Source: Azospirillum cavernae (GTDB lineage Bacteria; Pseudomonadota; Alphaproteobacteria; Azospirillales; Azospirillaceae). From it: a stretch of 64,000 nucleotides of DNA. The notes beneath the pieces were generated by a model, which was not told the origin of the DNA, made no database searches, and saw only the letters and a list, made by a program, of their open reading frames with translations. A program made the position numbers and the translations under genes. Each line of letters starts with the position of its first letter. Position 1 is the first letter of the stretch. Location: the NCBI RefSeq assembly GCF_003590795.1, contig NZ_QYUL01000002.1, positions 124,001-188,000 of the forward strand, written 5' to 3'. Below are positions 27,941 through 37,352 of the stretch, in pieces.

Positions 27941-29191
27941 ATGGCTCAGGCTCAAGCCTCGAAATTCAAGAATCCACTCGTGAACTGGATCGACAGCCGT
28001 CTGCCGATCTTCACGATGCTGGATCACGAGTACAACCACTACCCGATGCCCCGGAACGTCAACTATCTGTGGGCGTTCGGCGCGATCGCCGGAATCATGC
28101 TGGTGGTGATGATCGCCACCGGCCTGTTCCTGGCGATGCAATATTCCTCGCACACCTCGCTGGCCTTTGATTCGGTCGAGCGCATCATGCGCGACGTGAA
28201 TTACGGCTGGCTGCTGCGCTACGTCCACGCGAATGGCGCGTCGATGTTCTTCATCGCCGTCTACATCCACATGTTCCGTGGTCTCTATTACGGCTCCTAC
28301 AAGGCGCCGCGCGAGATTCTGTGGATCCTGGGCGTCATCATCTTCCTCGTCATGATGGGCACCGCCTTCATGGGCTACGTGCTGCCGTGGGGCCAGATGA
28401 GCTTCTGGGGCGCGACCGTCATCACGAACCTGTTCTCGGCCTTCCCGATCGTGGGCGACCCCATCGTCACGCTGCTGTGGGGCGGTTTCTCGGTCGACAA
28501 CCCGACGCTGAACCGCTTCTTCGCGCTGCATTTCCTGCTGCCCTTCGTGCTGCTGGGTCTGGTGATCCTGCACACGGCGGCGCTGCATGTCTGCGGCTCG
28601 AACAACCCGCTCGGCATTGAGCCGAAGGGTCCGCAGGACACGGTTCCGTTCAACCCGTACGTCACGCTGAAGGACGGCTTCGCCGTCGTCGTGTTCTTCA
28701 TCGTGTTCGCGGCGTTCGTGTTCTTCATGCCGAACTACATGGGCCACCCGGACAACTACATCCCGGCGAACCCGTTGGTGACGCCCGCGCACATCGTGCC
28801 GGAATGGTACTTCCTGCCCTTCTACGCCATCCTGCGCGCGATCCCCGACAAGCTGGGCGGCGTCATCGCCATGTTCGGCTCCATCGCGCTGCTGCTGGTT
28901 CTGCCGTGGCTCGACACGTCGAAGGTGCGGAGCTGCAAGTTCCGTCCGATCTACCGCCAGTTCTTCTGGATCCTGGCCATCGACGGTCTGGTGCTCGGCT
29001 ACGCCGGCGCCATGCCCGCTGAAGGGTCGTGGCTGCTGATCGCTCGGATCGGCACCTTCTACTACTTCTTCCATTTCCTGGTTTTGCTGCCGGTGTTGGG
29101 CAAGCTGGAACGGCCTTTGCCGCTCCCCAACAGCATCAGCGAAGCCGTTTTGAAGGGCGGTGCCCACGCCAAGCCGATGGAGAAGGCCTGA
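27941..29191 (+). CDS. petB: Cytochrome b of the bc1 complex
   Basis: This 416-residue integral membrane protein holds the two b haems and the quinone sites of ubiquinol-cytochrome c reductase. Typical stretches are the [13 protein letters not shown] segment, [19 protein letters not shown] (Qo region), HFLLPF with a haem-ligand histidine, and [13 protein letters not shown] (the PEWY motif of the Qo site). The start ATG 27941 is the family start ([10 protein letters not shown] follows). The stop overlaps the petC start by one base (TGATG). Confidence 0.97.
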   Translation: MAQAQASKFKNPLVNWIDSRLPIFTMLDHEYNHYPMPRNVNYLWAFGAIAGIMLVVMIATGLFLAMQYSSHTSLAFDSVERIMRDVNYGWLLRYVHANGASMFFIAVYIHMFRGLYYGSYKAPREILWILGVIIFLVMMGTAFMGYVLPWGQMSFWGATVITNLFSAFPIVGDPIVTLLWGGFSVDNPTLNRFFALHFLLPFVLLGLVILHTAALHVCGSNNPLGIEPKGPQDTVPFNPYVTLKDGFAVVVFFIVFAAFVFFMPNYMGHPDNYIPANPLVTPAHIVPEWYFLPFYAILRAIPDKLGGVIAMFGSIALLLVLPWLDTSKVRSCKFRPIYRQFFWILAIDGLVLGYAGAMPAEGSWLLIARIGTFYYFFHFLVLLPVLGKLERPLPLPNSISEAVLKGGAHAKPMEKA

Positions 29192-29955
29192 TGCGCGCGT
29201 TGAAGACTGCAATCCTCTCAGCGGCGCTGGCTCTCGGCCTCGCCGGGGCCGCGCAGGCGTCGGAAGCCGTTCATCTCGACAAGCAGAACTGGCCGCATTC
29301 CGGCGTGTTCGGCACCATCGACAAGGCGGCGGCGCAGCGTGGCTTCCAGGTTTACAAGGAAGTCTGCTCGGCCTGCCATTCGATGCGTCTGGTCCCGATC
29401 CGCACGCTGGCGGGCATCGGCTTCAAGGATGACGAGCTGAAGGCTCTGGCCGCCGGTTACGAAGTCCAGGCCGGTCCGAACGACGCGGGCGAGATGTTCA
29501 TGCGCCCCGGCCTGCCGGCCGACCGCTTCCCCTCGCCCTTCCCCAACGACAACGCGGCCCGCGCGGCGAACAACGGCGCGCTGCCGCCGGATCTGTCGCT
29601 GATCGCCAAGGCTCGCGTTGGCGGCGAAGACTACATCTACAGCTTCCTGACCGGCTTTGAGGATCCGGCGCCCGCTGGCGTCAACCTGATGCCGGGCATG
29701 AATTACAACAAGGTGTTCCCCGGCCATCAGGTCGGCATGCCGAACATCCTTCAACCCGACGGCGTGACCTACGCCGACGGCACGAAGGCGACGGTGGAGC
29801 AGGAAGCCAAGGACGTGTCGACCTTCCTCACCTTCGTGGCGGAACCGCACCTTGACGAGCGCAAGCAAATGGGCGTCAAGGTCATCCTGTTCCTGCTCGT
29901 GCTGGCCGGTCTGATGTACGCGTCCAAGCGCAAGCTGTGGAGCACGCTGCACTAA
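29191..29955 (+). CDS. petC: Cytochrome c1 of the bc1 complex
   Basis: This 254-residue protein passes electrons from the Rieske centre to soluble cytochrome c. It has a signal peptide ending near AAQA (residue 25), the haem site C59-S-A-C62-H63, a distal Met region (NLMPGMNYNKVFPG) and a C-terminal anchor helix (VILFLLVLAGLMYAS). It starts at the petB stop and is followed 34 bp later by an intrinsic terminator, closing the petABC operon. Confidence 0.96.
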   Translation: MRALKTAILSAALALGLAGAAQASEAVHLDKQNWPHSGVFGTIDKAAAQRGFQVYKEVCSACHSMRLVPIRTLAGIGFKDDELKALAAGYEVQAGPNDAGEMFMRPGLPADRFPSPFPNDNAARAANNGALPPDLSLIAKARVGGEDYIYSFLTGFEDPAPAGVNLMPGMNYNKVFPGHQVGMPNILQPDGVTYADGTKATVEQEAKDVSTFLTFVAEPHLDERKQMGVKVILFLLVLAGLMYASKRKLWSTLH

Positions 29956-29989
29956 GCGGTCTGTTTCGCTGGTGTGATTTTCGACTGGA

Positions 29990-30019
29990 CAGGGCGCCCC
30001 TTCGGGCGCCCTGTTTGGT
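29990..30019 (+). terminator. Intrinsic terminator of petABC
   Basis: A 10-bp perfect stem, CAGGGCGCCC / GGGCGCCCTG, with a 4-base loop is followed by TTTGGTTTT. It lies 34 bp after the petC stop. Confidence 0.8.
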
Positions 30020-30062
30020 TTTGGGGAACAGGGTCTGTCGGGCTTGAGAGCGAGGAACGGCG

Positions 30063-30614
30063 ATGGTGGACAGTCTGATCGACGAGATCGTGGATTTTTG
30101 GTTCGACGACGCGATGAAGCCCTATTGGTTCCGCAAGTCGGACAGTTTCGACCGCGCGGTCGCCGACACGCTGGGCGAACCACACGCCGCCGCCGCGCGC
30201 GGCGATTGTGATTCCTGGATGGAGGATGTGGACGGCTGTCTGGCCCTGTGCATCCTGCTCGATCAAGTTCCGCGCAACATCTTCCGGGGCGATCCGCGCA
30301 GCTTCGCCACCGACGCCAAGGCCCGCGCCGTCGCCGAACACGCGCTGGCCAATGGTTTTGATCTGGAATGCACGACGGACGAGCGGATCTTCCTGTATCT
30401 GCCGTTGGAGCATCACGAGGATATGGACAGCCAGAACCGCTCCGTCGCGCTGTTCACCGAACGGGTGGGCGACGCCGTGACCGTTGACTATGCCAACCGG
30501 CACCGGGCGGTGATCGAACGATTCGGGCGCTTTCCCCACCGCAACGCCATTCTGGGCCGGGACTCGACGCCGGAGGAAGCGGCTTTCCTGCTGGAGCCGA
30601 ACTCGTCCTTCTGA
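30063..30614 (+). CDS. DUF924 family protein
   Basis: This 183-residue helical protein matches DUF924 throughout: it opens with IVDFWFDDAMKPYWFRKSDSFD, then LCILLDQVPRNIFRGDPRSFATD, FLYLPLEHHEDMDSQNRSV and a C-terminal RFGRFPHRNAILGRDSTPEE. The fold is TPR-like; no enzymatic role is established. ATG 30063 follows GAGGAAC. It is probably a single-gene unit between the petC terminator and the hairpin pair downstream. Confidence 0.92.
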   Translation: MVDSLIDEIVDFWFDDAMKPYWFRKSDSFDRAVADTLGEPHAAAARGDCDSWMEDVDGCLALCILLDQVPRNIFRGDPRSFATDAKARAVAEHALANGFDLECTTDERIFLYLPLEHHEDMDSQNRSVALFTERVGDAVTVDYANRHRAVIERFGRFPHRNAILGRDSTPEEAAFLLEPNSSF

Positions 30615-30617
30615 CCG

Positions 30618-30738
30618 CTAAGCAGGTTTCTCCAGATCGGGCCACGCATGGCCCGGCCTGGAGAAACCTGCGGACTCTCTGTTTTGCAGGTTTTCCAAGC
30701 CCGCCCATATGTGGGCGGAGTTTGGAAAACCTGCTTAG
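30618..30738. repeat. Tandem long hairpins with shared outer arms, between convergent genes
   Basis: Hairpin 1 has 14-nt perfect arms (30622-30635 and 30658-30671) around an inner CGGGCC/GGCCCG dyad. Hairpin 2 has 13-nt perfect arms (30686-30698 and 30722-30734) around an inner CCGCCCA/TGGGCGG dyad. In addition, CTAAGCAGGTTT (30618-30629) pairs with AAACCTGCTTAG (30727-30738), so the whole 121-bp stretch is one larger inverted repeat. It separates two convergent genes and probably ends transcription both ways. Confidence 0.8.
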
Positions 30739-30751
30739 GCGGCGGCCCCGC

Positions 30752-31621
30752 TCAACTGGGCGGGGTCAGCCAGCGTTCCAGAGCGGCCAGAAGGTCGGCC
30801 CGCCGCACCGGCTTGGTGACGTAATCGTTCATCCCCGCCGCCAGACAACGGCTGCGGTCTTCGGGCTGGGCGTTGGCGGTGACGGCGATGATCGGGATCC
30901 GGCCCCGGTCGCCCGTCAAGGACCGGATGGTTTCCGTGGCGGCGATGCCGTCCACGTCGGGCATGGCGACGTCCATCAACACAGCCTCGGGGGGAACCGC
31001 CGATTTGGCGACGGCGAGCACCGCCTCCGCTCCGCCGGTCGCCAACTCCACCGAAAAGCCGACCTTGGACAGCAGGCCCGCCGTGACCATCCGGTTGGTC
31101 GCGCTGTCATCGACCACCAGCAAACGACCGCCCCGCGTGCGCGCCCAACTCATCAGCCGTTCGGCGTCGGTCATCCGGGTGGGCAGTCCAATCGGCATGG
31201 TCAGAAAAATGGTCTGCCCGCTTCCAGGCAGCGGCTCGATGGTCAACCGCGCGCCCCGGTCGGCCGCCAGCCGCCGCGCCACTCCCAGGCCAAAGCCGTC
31301 GACCGCGCTGAAACACCCGCTCATCGCGATGCGCAAGGCTGCGTGATCGGGACTGTCGGACTGGACGGACAGGCGCAACGTCAGCGGGCAAGACAGGCTG
31401 TGGTCGATGGCGCTGAACAGCAAGGCGTTCACCAACGATCCGACCGCGCCGACATCCCCCACCAAACCGGATGGCGTGCCGGGCAGAACCGCCAGATCCA
31501 GGGTGACGCCACGCGATTCGGCGGCGGGTTTGACCGTGGCCGACGCCAGACGCAGCAGCGTGGCCGGGTCGAACAAGGCCCCGGTTTTGGCAGCACCGTG
31601 ATGCAAAATGTCACCGTCCAT
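30752..31621 (-). CDS. Response-regulator receiver fused to a degenerate histidine-kinase ATPase domain
   Basis: The 289-residue protein has an N-terminal HATPase-like region (about 20-145) and a C-terminal receiver (about 165-285). The receiver is intact: D171 and D172, phospho-acceptor D217 (LMDVAMPD), T248 and K270. The kinase part keeps a GFGLGVARRL glycine stretch (109-118) but its N-box reads VNALLFSAIDHS, with both metal-binding Asn positions changed when aligned on the SAI/NAI end, and no clear DxGxG box. There is no phospho-accepting histidine domain. It therefore probably cannot phosphorylate and may bind a partner kinase. No output domain is seen. No membrane helix and no good ribosome site are evident. 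Confidence 0.75.
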   Translation of the reverse strand: MDGDILHHGAAKTGALFDPATLLRLASATVKPAAESRGVTLDLAVLPGTPSGLVGDVGAVGSLVNALLFSAIDHSLSCPLTLRLSVQSDSPDHAALRIAMSGCFSAVDGFGLGVARRLAADRGARLTIEPLPGSGQTIFLTMPIGLPTRMTDAERLMSWARTRGGRLLVVDDSATNRMVTAGLLSKVGFSVELATGGAEAVLAVAKSAVPPEAVLMDVAMPDVDGIAATETIRSLTGDRGRIPIIAVTANAQPEDRSRCLAAGMNDYVTKPVRRADLLAALERWLTPPS

Positions 31622-31804
31622 GGCAGGTCTTTGGCAAAATGCAAATCAGGTTGCAGATCCGGTCCTGGAGTCGCACAGTGGCGGCGCCAAAATCGGCTTT
31701 GCGAGCTGTTCTCAGCAAATTGCGGGCCAACATTTGCCGCTGTTCGCAACAGCCAATCGGCGGACGCCGCCGCCCGGCCGCAAAGGCCTGAAACGGGATT
31801 TTTT

Positions 31805-32197
31805 ATGACAGCGCTCAATCGTGGATGGATCGCCTTCGCAAGCGCCAACGGGGCCTTCGCCGTGGGCGCGGGAGCCTACGCCCGCCATGGGCTGGCGGCG
31901 GAGCCGCACGCGCAGGAGTTGTTTCGCATGGCCGGGGAATACCAGCTTTGGCACGCTCTGGCGCTGTTGGCGGTCGTGCTTCTGGTGGGGCGATCCAGCG
32001 GCGCGGCGCGTGGGCTGGCGCGGTTGGCCGGATGGCTGTTCGTCGTCGGCCTGCTGCTGTTCTGCGGAACGCTTTACGCCAACGCTTTGTCTGTGGCCTT
32101 GCCGGTCGCCATGACGGCCCCCTTGGGCGGAACGGCCCTCATCGCCGGATGGCTGGCTCTGGGCGGATCGGCGTTGGCGGGGCGTTGGGCGGACTGA
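31805..32197 (+). CDS. DUF423 family membrane protein
   Basis: This 130-residue protein has four predicted membrane helices and the DUF423 pattern (ASANGAFAVGAGAYARHGL, then FRMAGEYQLWHALALL and GTLYANAL). The family is small, inner-membrane and of unknown function. The ATG at 31805 gives the family start; frames upstream are open but show no family sequence. It is divergent from the receiver gene across 183 bp. Confidence 0.87.
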   Translation: MTALNRGWIAFASANGAFAVGAGAYARHGLAAEPHAQELFRMAGEYQLWHALALLAVVLLVGRSSGAARGLARLAGWLFVVGLLLFCGTLYANALSVALPVAMTAPLGGTALIAGWLALGGSALAGRWAD

Positions 32198-32237
32198 TCG
32201 GGGCGTTGATCGCCGTCTCAACCCCCAAAAAAGGGAC

Positions 32238-32600
32238 TCAAGCCGGGGCGTGGTCGTGGTTGGACGGGGCCTCGGTCGCGTCGTGGTCGTCCGTGATCGT
32301 TTCGGATGGTTCGCAATAGAGGCTGTGCAGCGTGCCCATGATGGTCTGCGCCTCGTGCCCGTTCAGGGAGTAATAGATGTTCTGTGCGCTGCGGCGGGTA
32401 CGCACCAGCTTGTCGCGGCGCAGCCGGGCCAGATGCTGCGACAAGGCCGACTGGCTCAACCCCACGAGATCCTCAAGTTCACCAACCGAACGCTCGCCCT
32501 GACTCAGGTAACAGAGAATCAGCAACCGGCGTTCGTTGCACATAGCCTTCAACAGCGCGCTGGCGCGCCGGGCGTTGGCTTGCAAATCCTCAATTTTCAT
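32238..32600 (-). CDS. ArsR-family repressor of the BigR/SqrR sulfide-responsive type
   Basis: This 120-residue winged-helix protein has the family core SVGELEDLVGLSQSALSQHLARLR (about 38-61). Cysteines C30 (LLILC) and C96 (LYCEPS) are 66 residues apart, the same spacing as the reactive pair in SqrR/BigR/YgaV regulators, which form a tetrasulfide or disulfide bridge with sulfane sulfur and release DNA. C21 is an additional cysteine. The ATG at 32600 is preferred over the longer frame, whose extra N-terminus is not family-like. It is divergent from tusA; a CTCAA...TTGAG dyad at 32680-32701 is a possible operator but weak. Confidence 0.82.
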   Translation of the reverse strand: MKIEDLQANARRASALLKAMCNERRLLILCYLSQGERSVGELEDLVGLSQSALSQHLARLRRDKLVRTRRSAQNIYYSLNGHEAQTIMGTLHSLYCEPSETITDDHDATEAPSNHDHAPA

Positions 32601-32813
32601 CGGCTGTCGTCGCCTTGAGCAGTCCACGGAACGATTATGTCCGGGCGGCGAACGCCGTCCAGCAAGAAAATACTTCGTACTCAATCATATTCATGCTTGA
32701 GCGGTTTTGTCCACTTGTGGATATCCGGCATATGACAGACGGCAGGGAGGCTTCCCGCCACGGGGCAGGCCGACCGCGTGGACAGCGGGCGGCACCTCCG
32801 TTAAACTTGCCGT

Positions 32814-33041
32814 ATGACTGATTACCCGTTGGACGCCAAGGGCTTGCAATGCCCGCTGCCGGTCTTGCGCGCGCGCAAGGCGCTGAAGACCATCGCCATT
32901 GGCGACACCCTGACGGTCGAGGCGACCGATCCCGGCGCGGTCAAGGATTTCCCGGCCTTTTGCGAGGCGACCGGAAACGCGCTGCGGTCGTCTGGGCAAC
33001 GGGATGGGGTTTATCATTTCGTAATCGAACGGATCGTTTGA
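32814..33041 (+). CDS. tusA: TusA-family sulfurtransferase
   Basis: This 75-residue protein has the whole TusA fold and the active-site motif C13-P-L-P16 in LDAKGLQCPLPVLRARK. TusA passes persulfide sulfur in tRNA thiolation and sulfur metabolism. It stands across a 213-bp gap from a divergent sulfide-type ArsR regulator, suggesting sulfur-responsive control. It may also serve a sulfide-oxidation or molybdenum-cofactor sulfur pathway; the sequence does not decide. Confidence 0.92.
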   Translation: MTDYPLDAKGLQCPLPVLRARKALKTIAIGDTLTVEATDPGAVKDFPAFCEATGNALRSSGQRDGVYHFVIERIV

Positions 33042-33191
33042 AACCAGCGGCGAACCCCCAACCGAAAGGGAATCGGCGCCGGTTGTGGATGTGACGAATC
33101 GTCCTGCATTCCACCTGTACTTTCATCAGCGATGCGGGAAGAATGGTGTTGGGAAACGTCCTGAACGCCAACGAAAAACGACCGAACCGCC

Positions 33192-34121
33192 ATGTTCACC
33201 ACCCTGTTCACCCACGCGGCTTGCCTGGATCACGACACTGGTCTTGGCCACCCGGAATGCTCCGACCGCTTGCGCGCTGTGCTCGCCGCGCTGGAAACGG
33301 AGGAGTTCCACATGCTCGAACGGCAGGAAGCGCCGCGCGCCACGGTGGAACAGCTTTTGCGCGCTCACCCGCAATCACACATTGATCGGGTGATGAGCGC
33401 CATCCCGGCGACCGAGCATGTCGGCATCGACGGCGACACCGTGGTGTCGCCGGGTTCGGGCGAGGCCGCCTTGCGCGCGGCGGGCGCGGTGGTCGCGGCG
33501 GTGGATTCGGTGGCGACCGGCCAGTCGCGCAACGCCTTTTGCGCCGTTCGCCCGCCAGGGCATCACGCCGAACGGGAAAAGCCGATGGGCTTCTGCCTGT
33601 TCAACAACGCCGCCGTCGGCGCCTTCCACGCGCGGGCCGCCCATGGCTTGCAACGGGTCGCCGTCATGGATTTCGACGTTCACCATGGCAACGGCACCCA
33701 GGATATTTTCCAGCACGATCCCGACATGCTCTATTGCTCGACCCACCAGTCGCCGCTCTATCCCGGCACCGGCGACGCGGGTGAAAAGGGCGAATATGGC
33801 AACTGCGTCAACGCTCCCCTGCCCGCCATGGCTGGATCGCCGGAATTCCGCCACGCGATGACCCACATCGTCTTGCCCGCCATCGACCATTTCAAACCGG
33901 ATTTGCTCATCATCTCGGCGGGATTCGACGCCCATTCGCGCGATCCGATGGCGGGGCTGCACTTCATTGACGATGATTTCGTCTGGGCCACCCGCAAGCT
34001 GGGCGAATTGGCCCGCACCCATTGCGGCGCCCGCATCGTTTCGGTGTTGGAAGGCGGCTACAACCTGCGCGCTTTGGCCTCGGCCAGCGCGGCCCATGTG
34101 CGCGAGTTGATGTATTGCTGA
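33192..34121 (+). CDS. Histone deacetylase-superfamily hydrolase (acetoin utilisation/APAH type)
   Basis: This 309-residue zinc hydrolase of the arginase/deacetylase fold removes acetyl groups from lysines, polyamines or small acetylated amines. Catalytic and metal motifs are visible: RPPGHHAE, GFCLFNNAA, the metal-binding FDVHHGNGTQ and the late GFDAHSRDP. The substrate is unknown. It sits upstream of xseB-ispA-dxs, an arrangement common in alphaproteobacteria, separated by 125 bp. Confidence 0.9.
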   Translation: MFTTLFTHAACLDHDTGLGHPECSDRLRAVLAALETEEFHMLERQEAPRATVEQLLRAHPQSHIDRVMSAIPATEHVGIDGDTVVSPGSGEAALRAAGAVVAAVDSVATGQSRNAFCAVRPPGHHAEREKPMGFCLFNNAAVGAFHARAAHGLQRVAVMDFDVHHGNGTQDIFQHDPDMLYCSTHQSPLYPGTGDAGEKGEYGNCVNAPLPAMAGSPEFRHAMTHIVLPAIDHFKPDLLIISAGFDAHSRDPMAGLHFIDDDFVWATRKLGELARTHCGARIVSVLEGGYNLRALASASAAHVRELMYC

Positions 34122-34246
34122 CGGGGTGAGGCCGCCCGCAAAGCGGCCCTCCGCGCCCTGTGGACAGGACGGCGAACCGCCACGGGTCTTGCGCCGGACG
34201 AAGGGGGAGCCTAACTTCGCCAACGCAGGTTCACCACGGTTCAGCC

Positions 34247-34528
34247 ATGTCCTCTTCTTCGATGATCGCCTCCGCCCCGTCTTCGGCCTCCGTTCCGCCG
34301 GACATCGCCGCCCTCAGCTTCGAGGATGCCCTGGCCGAGTTGGAACGGATCGTCCGCCAGCTTGAAGAAGGGCGCGGCAAACTCGACGACGCCATTTCGT
34401 CCTACGAGCGCGGCACCGCCCTGAAACGCCATTGCGAAGCCAAACTGCGCGACGCCCAGGCCAAGATCGACCGCATCACCGTGAGCGCCGATGGAACCAT
34501 CGGCGCCGAACCCGCCCGGATTGACTGA
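34247..34528 (+). CDS. xseB: Exodeoxyribonuclease VII small subunit
   Basis: The 93-residue protein carries the XseB pattern SFEDALAELERIVRQLEEG...LDDAISSYERGTAL, a helical hairpin that packs with XseA. The complex degrades single-stranded DNA from both ends. The ATG at 34247 gives the usual length. The large subunit gene is not in the window. It is first in the xseB-ispA-dxs-tlyA group. Confidence 0.93.
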   Translation: MSSSSMIASAPSSASVPPDIAALSFEDALAELERIVRQLEEGRGKLDDAISSYERGTALKRHCEAKLRDAQAKIDRITVSADGTIGAEPARID

Positions 34529-34529
34529 C

Positions 34530-35420
34530 GTGCAGACCATTTTGAAACAGGCGATGGCCGATTGCGCGCAGGCCGTCGAAGACACCATCGGTCGTTTGCT
34601 GCCCTCCACCGATCTGGCCGAGGCGCGGGTGTTCGACGCCATGCGCTATGGCTGCCTGAATGGCGGCAAGCGGCTGCGGCCCTTTCTGGTCCTGCAATCG
34701 GCCGATCTGTTCGGCGTCAACCCCGATTGCGCCGTGCGCGTCGCGGCGGCGGTGGAGATGGTCCACAGCTATTCGCTGATCCACGACGATCTTCCGGCGA
34801 TGGACGATTCCGACCTGCGGCGCGGCAAGCCGACCTGCCACAAGGCGTTTGACGAGGCGACCGCCATTCTGGCGGGCGACGGCCTGTTGACCCTGGCGTT
34901 CGAGCTGTTGGCCGATCACGCGACGCATGAGGATCCCAACATCCGCTGCCAGTTGGTCGCGGCGCTGGCCAAGGCGGCGGGCGGTCACGGCATGGTTGGC
35001 GGCCAGATGCTGGATTTGATCGCCGAACGCGAAGCCTTCGATCTGGGGACCACCACCCGCCTGCAACGCATGAAGACCGGCGAGATGATCGCCTTTTCCT
35101 GCGAAGCCGGGGGAATTCTGGGCAAGGCGCCGCCGCCGCAACGCGCCGCCCTGCGCGCCTACGCCCATGATTTGGGGTTGGCCTTCCAGATCGTCGATGA
35201 TCTGTTGGACGTCGAGGGGACCGAGGCGGAAACCGGCAAAAGCGTCGGGCGCGACGCCGAGGCCGGGAAGGCGACCTTCGTCTCCATTCTGGGCCGTGAC
35301 CGCGCCCGCGCCCAGGCCGACATGCTGGCCGGGCAAGCCGTGGCGCATTTGGACATTTTCGAGGGTCGCGCCCATCTGTTGAAGGCGGTCGCCGAATTCG
35401 TCGTCGCGCGGCGCGCCTGA
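34530..35420 (+). CDS. ispA: Farnesyl diphosphate synthase (polyprenyl synthetase)
   Basis: This roughly 296-residue prenyltransferase condenses IPP with DMAPP and GPP to farnesyl diphosphate. It shows [10 protein letters not shown], the first Asp-rich motif [10 protein letters not shown], the [13 protein letters not shown] segment and the second Asp-rich motif [11 protein letters not shown] 34530 follows the xseB stop directly and gives the usual length; ATG 34491, overlapping xseB by 38 bp, is the alternative. It is followed by dxs, linking two isoprenoid steps. Confidence 0.93.
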   Translation: MQTILKQAMADCAQAVEDTIGRLLPSTDLAEARVFDAMRYGCLNGGKRLRPFLVLQSADLFGVNPDCAVRVAAAVEMVHSYSLIHDDLPAMDDSDLRRGKPTCHKAFDEATAILAGDGLLTLAFELLADHATHEDPNIRCQLVAALAKAAGGHGMVGGQMLDLIAEREAFDLGTTTRLQRMKTGEMIAFSCEAGGILGKAPPPQRAALRAYAHDLGLAFQIVDDLLDVEGTEAETGKSVGRDAEAGKATFVSILGRDRARAQADMLAGQAVAHLDIFEGRAHLLKAVAEFVVARRA

Positions 35421-35437
35421 GCGGAGGAACAACCGAC

Positions 35438-37351
35438 GTGACCGTCACCAAAACCCCGCTGCTCGACCTGTGCCCGACTCCGGCCCATCTGCGGACGCTC
35501 AAGCCCGAACAGCTTCGGCAATTCGCTGACGAATTGCGCACCGAAACCATCGCCGCCGTGTCGGTGACGGGCGGCCATCTGGGGGCCGGGCTGGGCGTGG
35601 TTGAGTTGACCGCCGCCCTGCATTACGTGTTCGACACGCCCTATGATCGGTTGATCTGGGACGTCGGCCATCAATGCTACCCGCACAAGATCCTGACCGG
35701 ACGGCGCGACCGCATCCGCACCCTGCGCATGGGCGACGGCCTCAGCGGCTTCACCAAGCGGACCGAAAGCGAATACGACCCGTTCGGGGCCGGTCACAGC
35801 TCCACCTCCATCTCCGCCGGGTTGGGCATGGCGGTGGCCAGCGTCATGAAGGGGGAGCGGCGCAACGTCATCGCCGTGATCGGCGACGGCGCGATGAGCG
35901 CGGGCATGGCCTATGAGGCGATGAACAACGCCGCCTCGACCAAATCGCGCTTGATCGTGGTGCTGAACGACAACGACATGTCCATCGCCCCGCCGGTCGG
36001 CGCAATGAGCGCCTATCTGTCGCGCCTGATTTCGTCCAAGCCCTATCTCAGCCTGCGCCATCTCGCCAAGGAGATCGCCGATCAGTTGCCGCGCCCGCTG
36101 CGCAACGTCGCCCGCCGGGCGGAGGAATACGCGCGCGGCATGGTCACGGGCGGCACGCTGTTCGAGGAGCTGGGATTCTATTACATCGGCCCGATCGACG
36201 GTCACAATCTGGACCATCTGCTGCCGGTTTTGCAGAATGTGCGGGACGCCGACGACGGCAAGCCGGTGCTGATCCACGTCGTCACCAAAAAGGGCAAGGG
36301 CTACGGCCCGGCGGAAGCCTCGGCGGACAAGCTGCACGCGGTGGCCAAGTTCGACGTCGTCACCGGCGCGCAGGCCAAACCAAAATCCAACGCCCCGACC
36401 TTCACCCGCGTCTTCGCCCAATCGCTCATCAAAGAGGCCGAAGCCGATCCCAGCATCGTCGCCATCAACGCGGCGATGCCCTCAGGCACCGGGCTGGATC
36501 TGTTCGCCGAGCGCTTCCCGGACCGCTGTTTCGACGTCGGCATCGCCGAACAACACGCCGTGACCTTCGCCGCCGGAATGGCGACGGAGGGGTTCAAGCC
36601 CTTTTGCGCCATCTACTCCACCTTTCTGCAACGCGCCTACGATCAAGTGATCCACGACGTGGTGTTGCAGCATCTGCCGGTGCGCTTCGCGCTCGACCGC
36701 GCCGGGTTGGTGGGGTCGGATGGGGCGACGCACGCCGGGGCCTTTGACGTCGCCTATCTCGGCTGCCTGCCCGACATCGTGCTGATGGCGGCGGCGGACG
36801 AGGTCGATCTGATGCACATGGTTGCTACCCAAGCCGCCATCGACGACCGCGCGTCGGCCCTGCGCTACCCGCGCGGCGAAGGCGTGGGGCTGGAGATGCC
36901 GGAACGCGGGTCCGTGCTGCCGCTCGGCAAGGGCCGCATCCTGCAAGAGGGAAGCAAGGTCGCCATCCTCAGCTATGGCGGACGTCTGGCCGAGGCCCGC
37001 AAGGCGGCGGCGGAATTGGCCGCGCGCGGCCTGTCCACCACGCTGGCCGACGCCCGTTTCGCCAAGCCGCTGGACGAGGATCTGGTCCGCCGTCTGGCCT
37101 GCGAGCATGAGGTGCTCATCACCATCGAGGAAGGCTCGGTCGGCGGATTCGGCAGCTTCGTGTTGCAGTTTCTGGCGACGTCCGGCCTGTTGGATCGCGG
37201 TTTGAAGATCCGCCCGATGGTGCTGCCCGACCTCTATCTCGACCATGATTCGCCCGCCAAGCAGTATGAGGCGGCGGGCCTGACCGCGCGCCACATCGTG
37301 GCGACCGCCGTGCAAGCGCTGGGCCTCGAAAACGCGGCGGCGCGAGCGTAA
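35438..37351 (+). CDS. dxs: 1-deoxy-D-xylulose-5-phosphate synthase
   Basis: This 637-residue thiamine diphosphate enzyme joins pyruvate and glyceraldehyde 3-phosphate in the first step of the MEP isoprenoid pathway. It has [13 protein letters not shown], the ThDP-binding [17 protein letters not shown] (about residues 148-164), the central [17 protein letters not shown] and the C-terminal transketolase domain. Length is normal. The start is GTG with GGAGG ten bases upstream, 17 bp after ispA. tlyA follows after one base. Confidence 0.97.
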   Translation: MTVTKTPLLDLCPTPAHLRTLKPEQLRQFADELRTETIAAVSVTGGHLGAGLGVVELTAALHYVFDTPYDRLIWDVGHQCYPHKILTGRRDRIRTLRMGDGLSGFTKRTESEYDPFGAGHSSTSISAGLGMAVASVMKGERRNVIAVIGDGAMSAGMAYEAMNNAASTKSRLIVVLNDNDMSIAPPVGAMSAYLSRLISSKPYLSLRHLAKEIADQLPRPLRNVARRAEEYARGMVTGGTLFEELGFYYIGPIDGHNLDHLLPVLQNVRDADDGKPVLIHVVTKKGKGYGPAEASADKLHAVAKFDVVTGAQAKPKSNAPTFTRVFAQSLIKEAEADPSIVAINAAMPSGTGLDLFAERFPDRCFDVGIAEQHAVTFAAGMATEGFKPFCAIYSTFLQRAYDQVIHDVVLQHLPVRFALDRAGLVGSDGATHAGAFDVAYLGCLPDIVLMAAADEVDLMHMVATQAAIDDRASALRYPRGEGVGLEMPERGSVLPLGKGRILQEGSKVAILSYGGRLAEARKAAAELAARGLSTTLADARFAKPLDEDLVRRLACEHEVLITIEEGSVGGFGSFVLQFLATSGLLDRGLKIRPMVLPDLYLDHDSPAKQYEAAGLTARHIVATAVQALGLENAAARA

Positions 37352-37352
37352 G

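Noticed and set aside
24261-30738. CRISPR array from the clustered repeats
   Set aside because: The repeats are palindromic and inverted, with no regular spacers and no cas genes.
30722-31804. N-terminal extension of the DUF423 protein by 361 residues
   Set aside because: The extension is antisense to the receiver gene and runs through the intergenic gap; family sequence begins at 31805.
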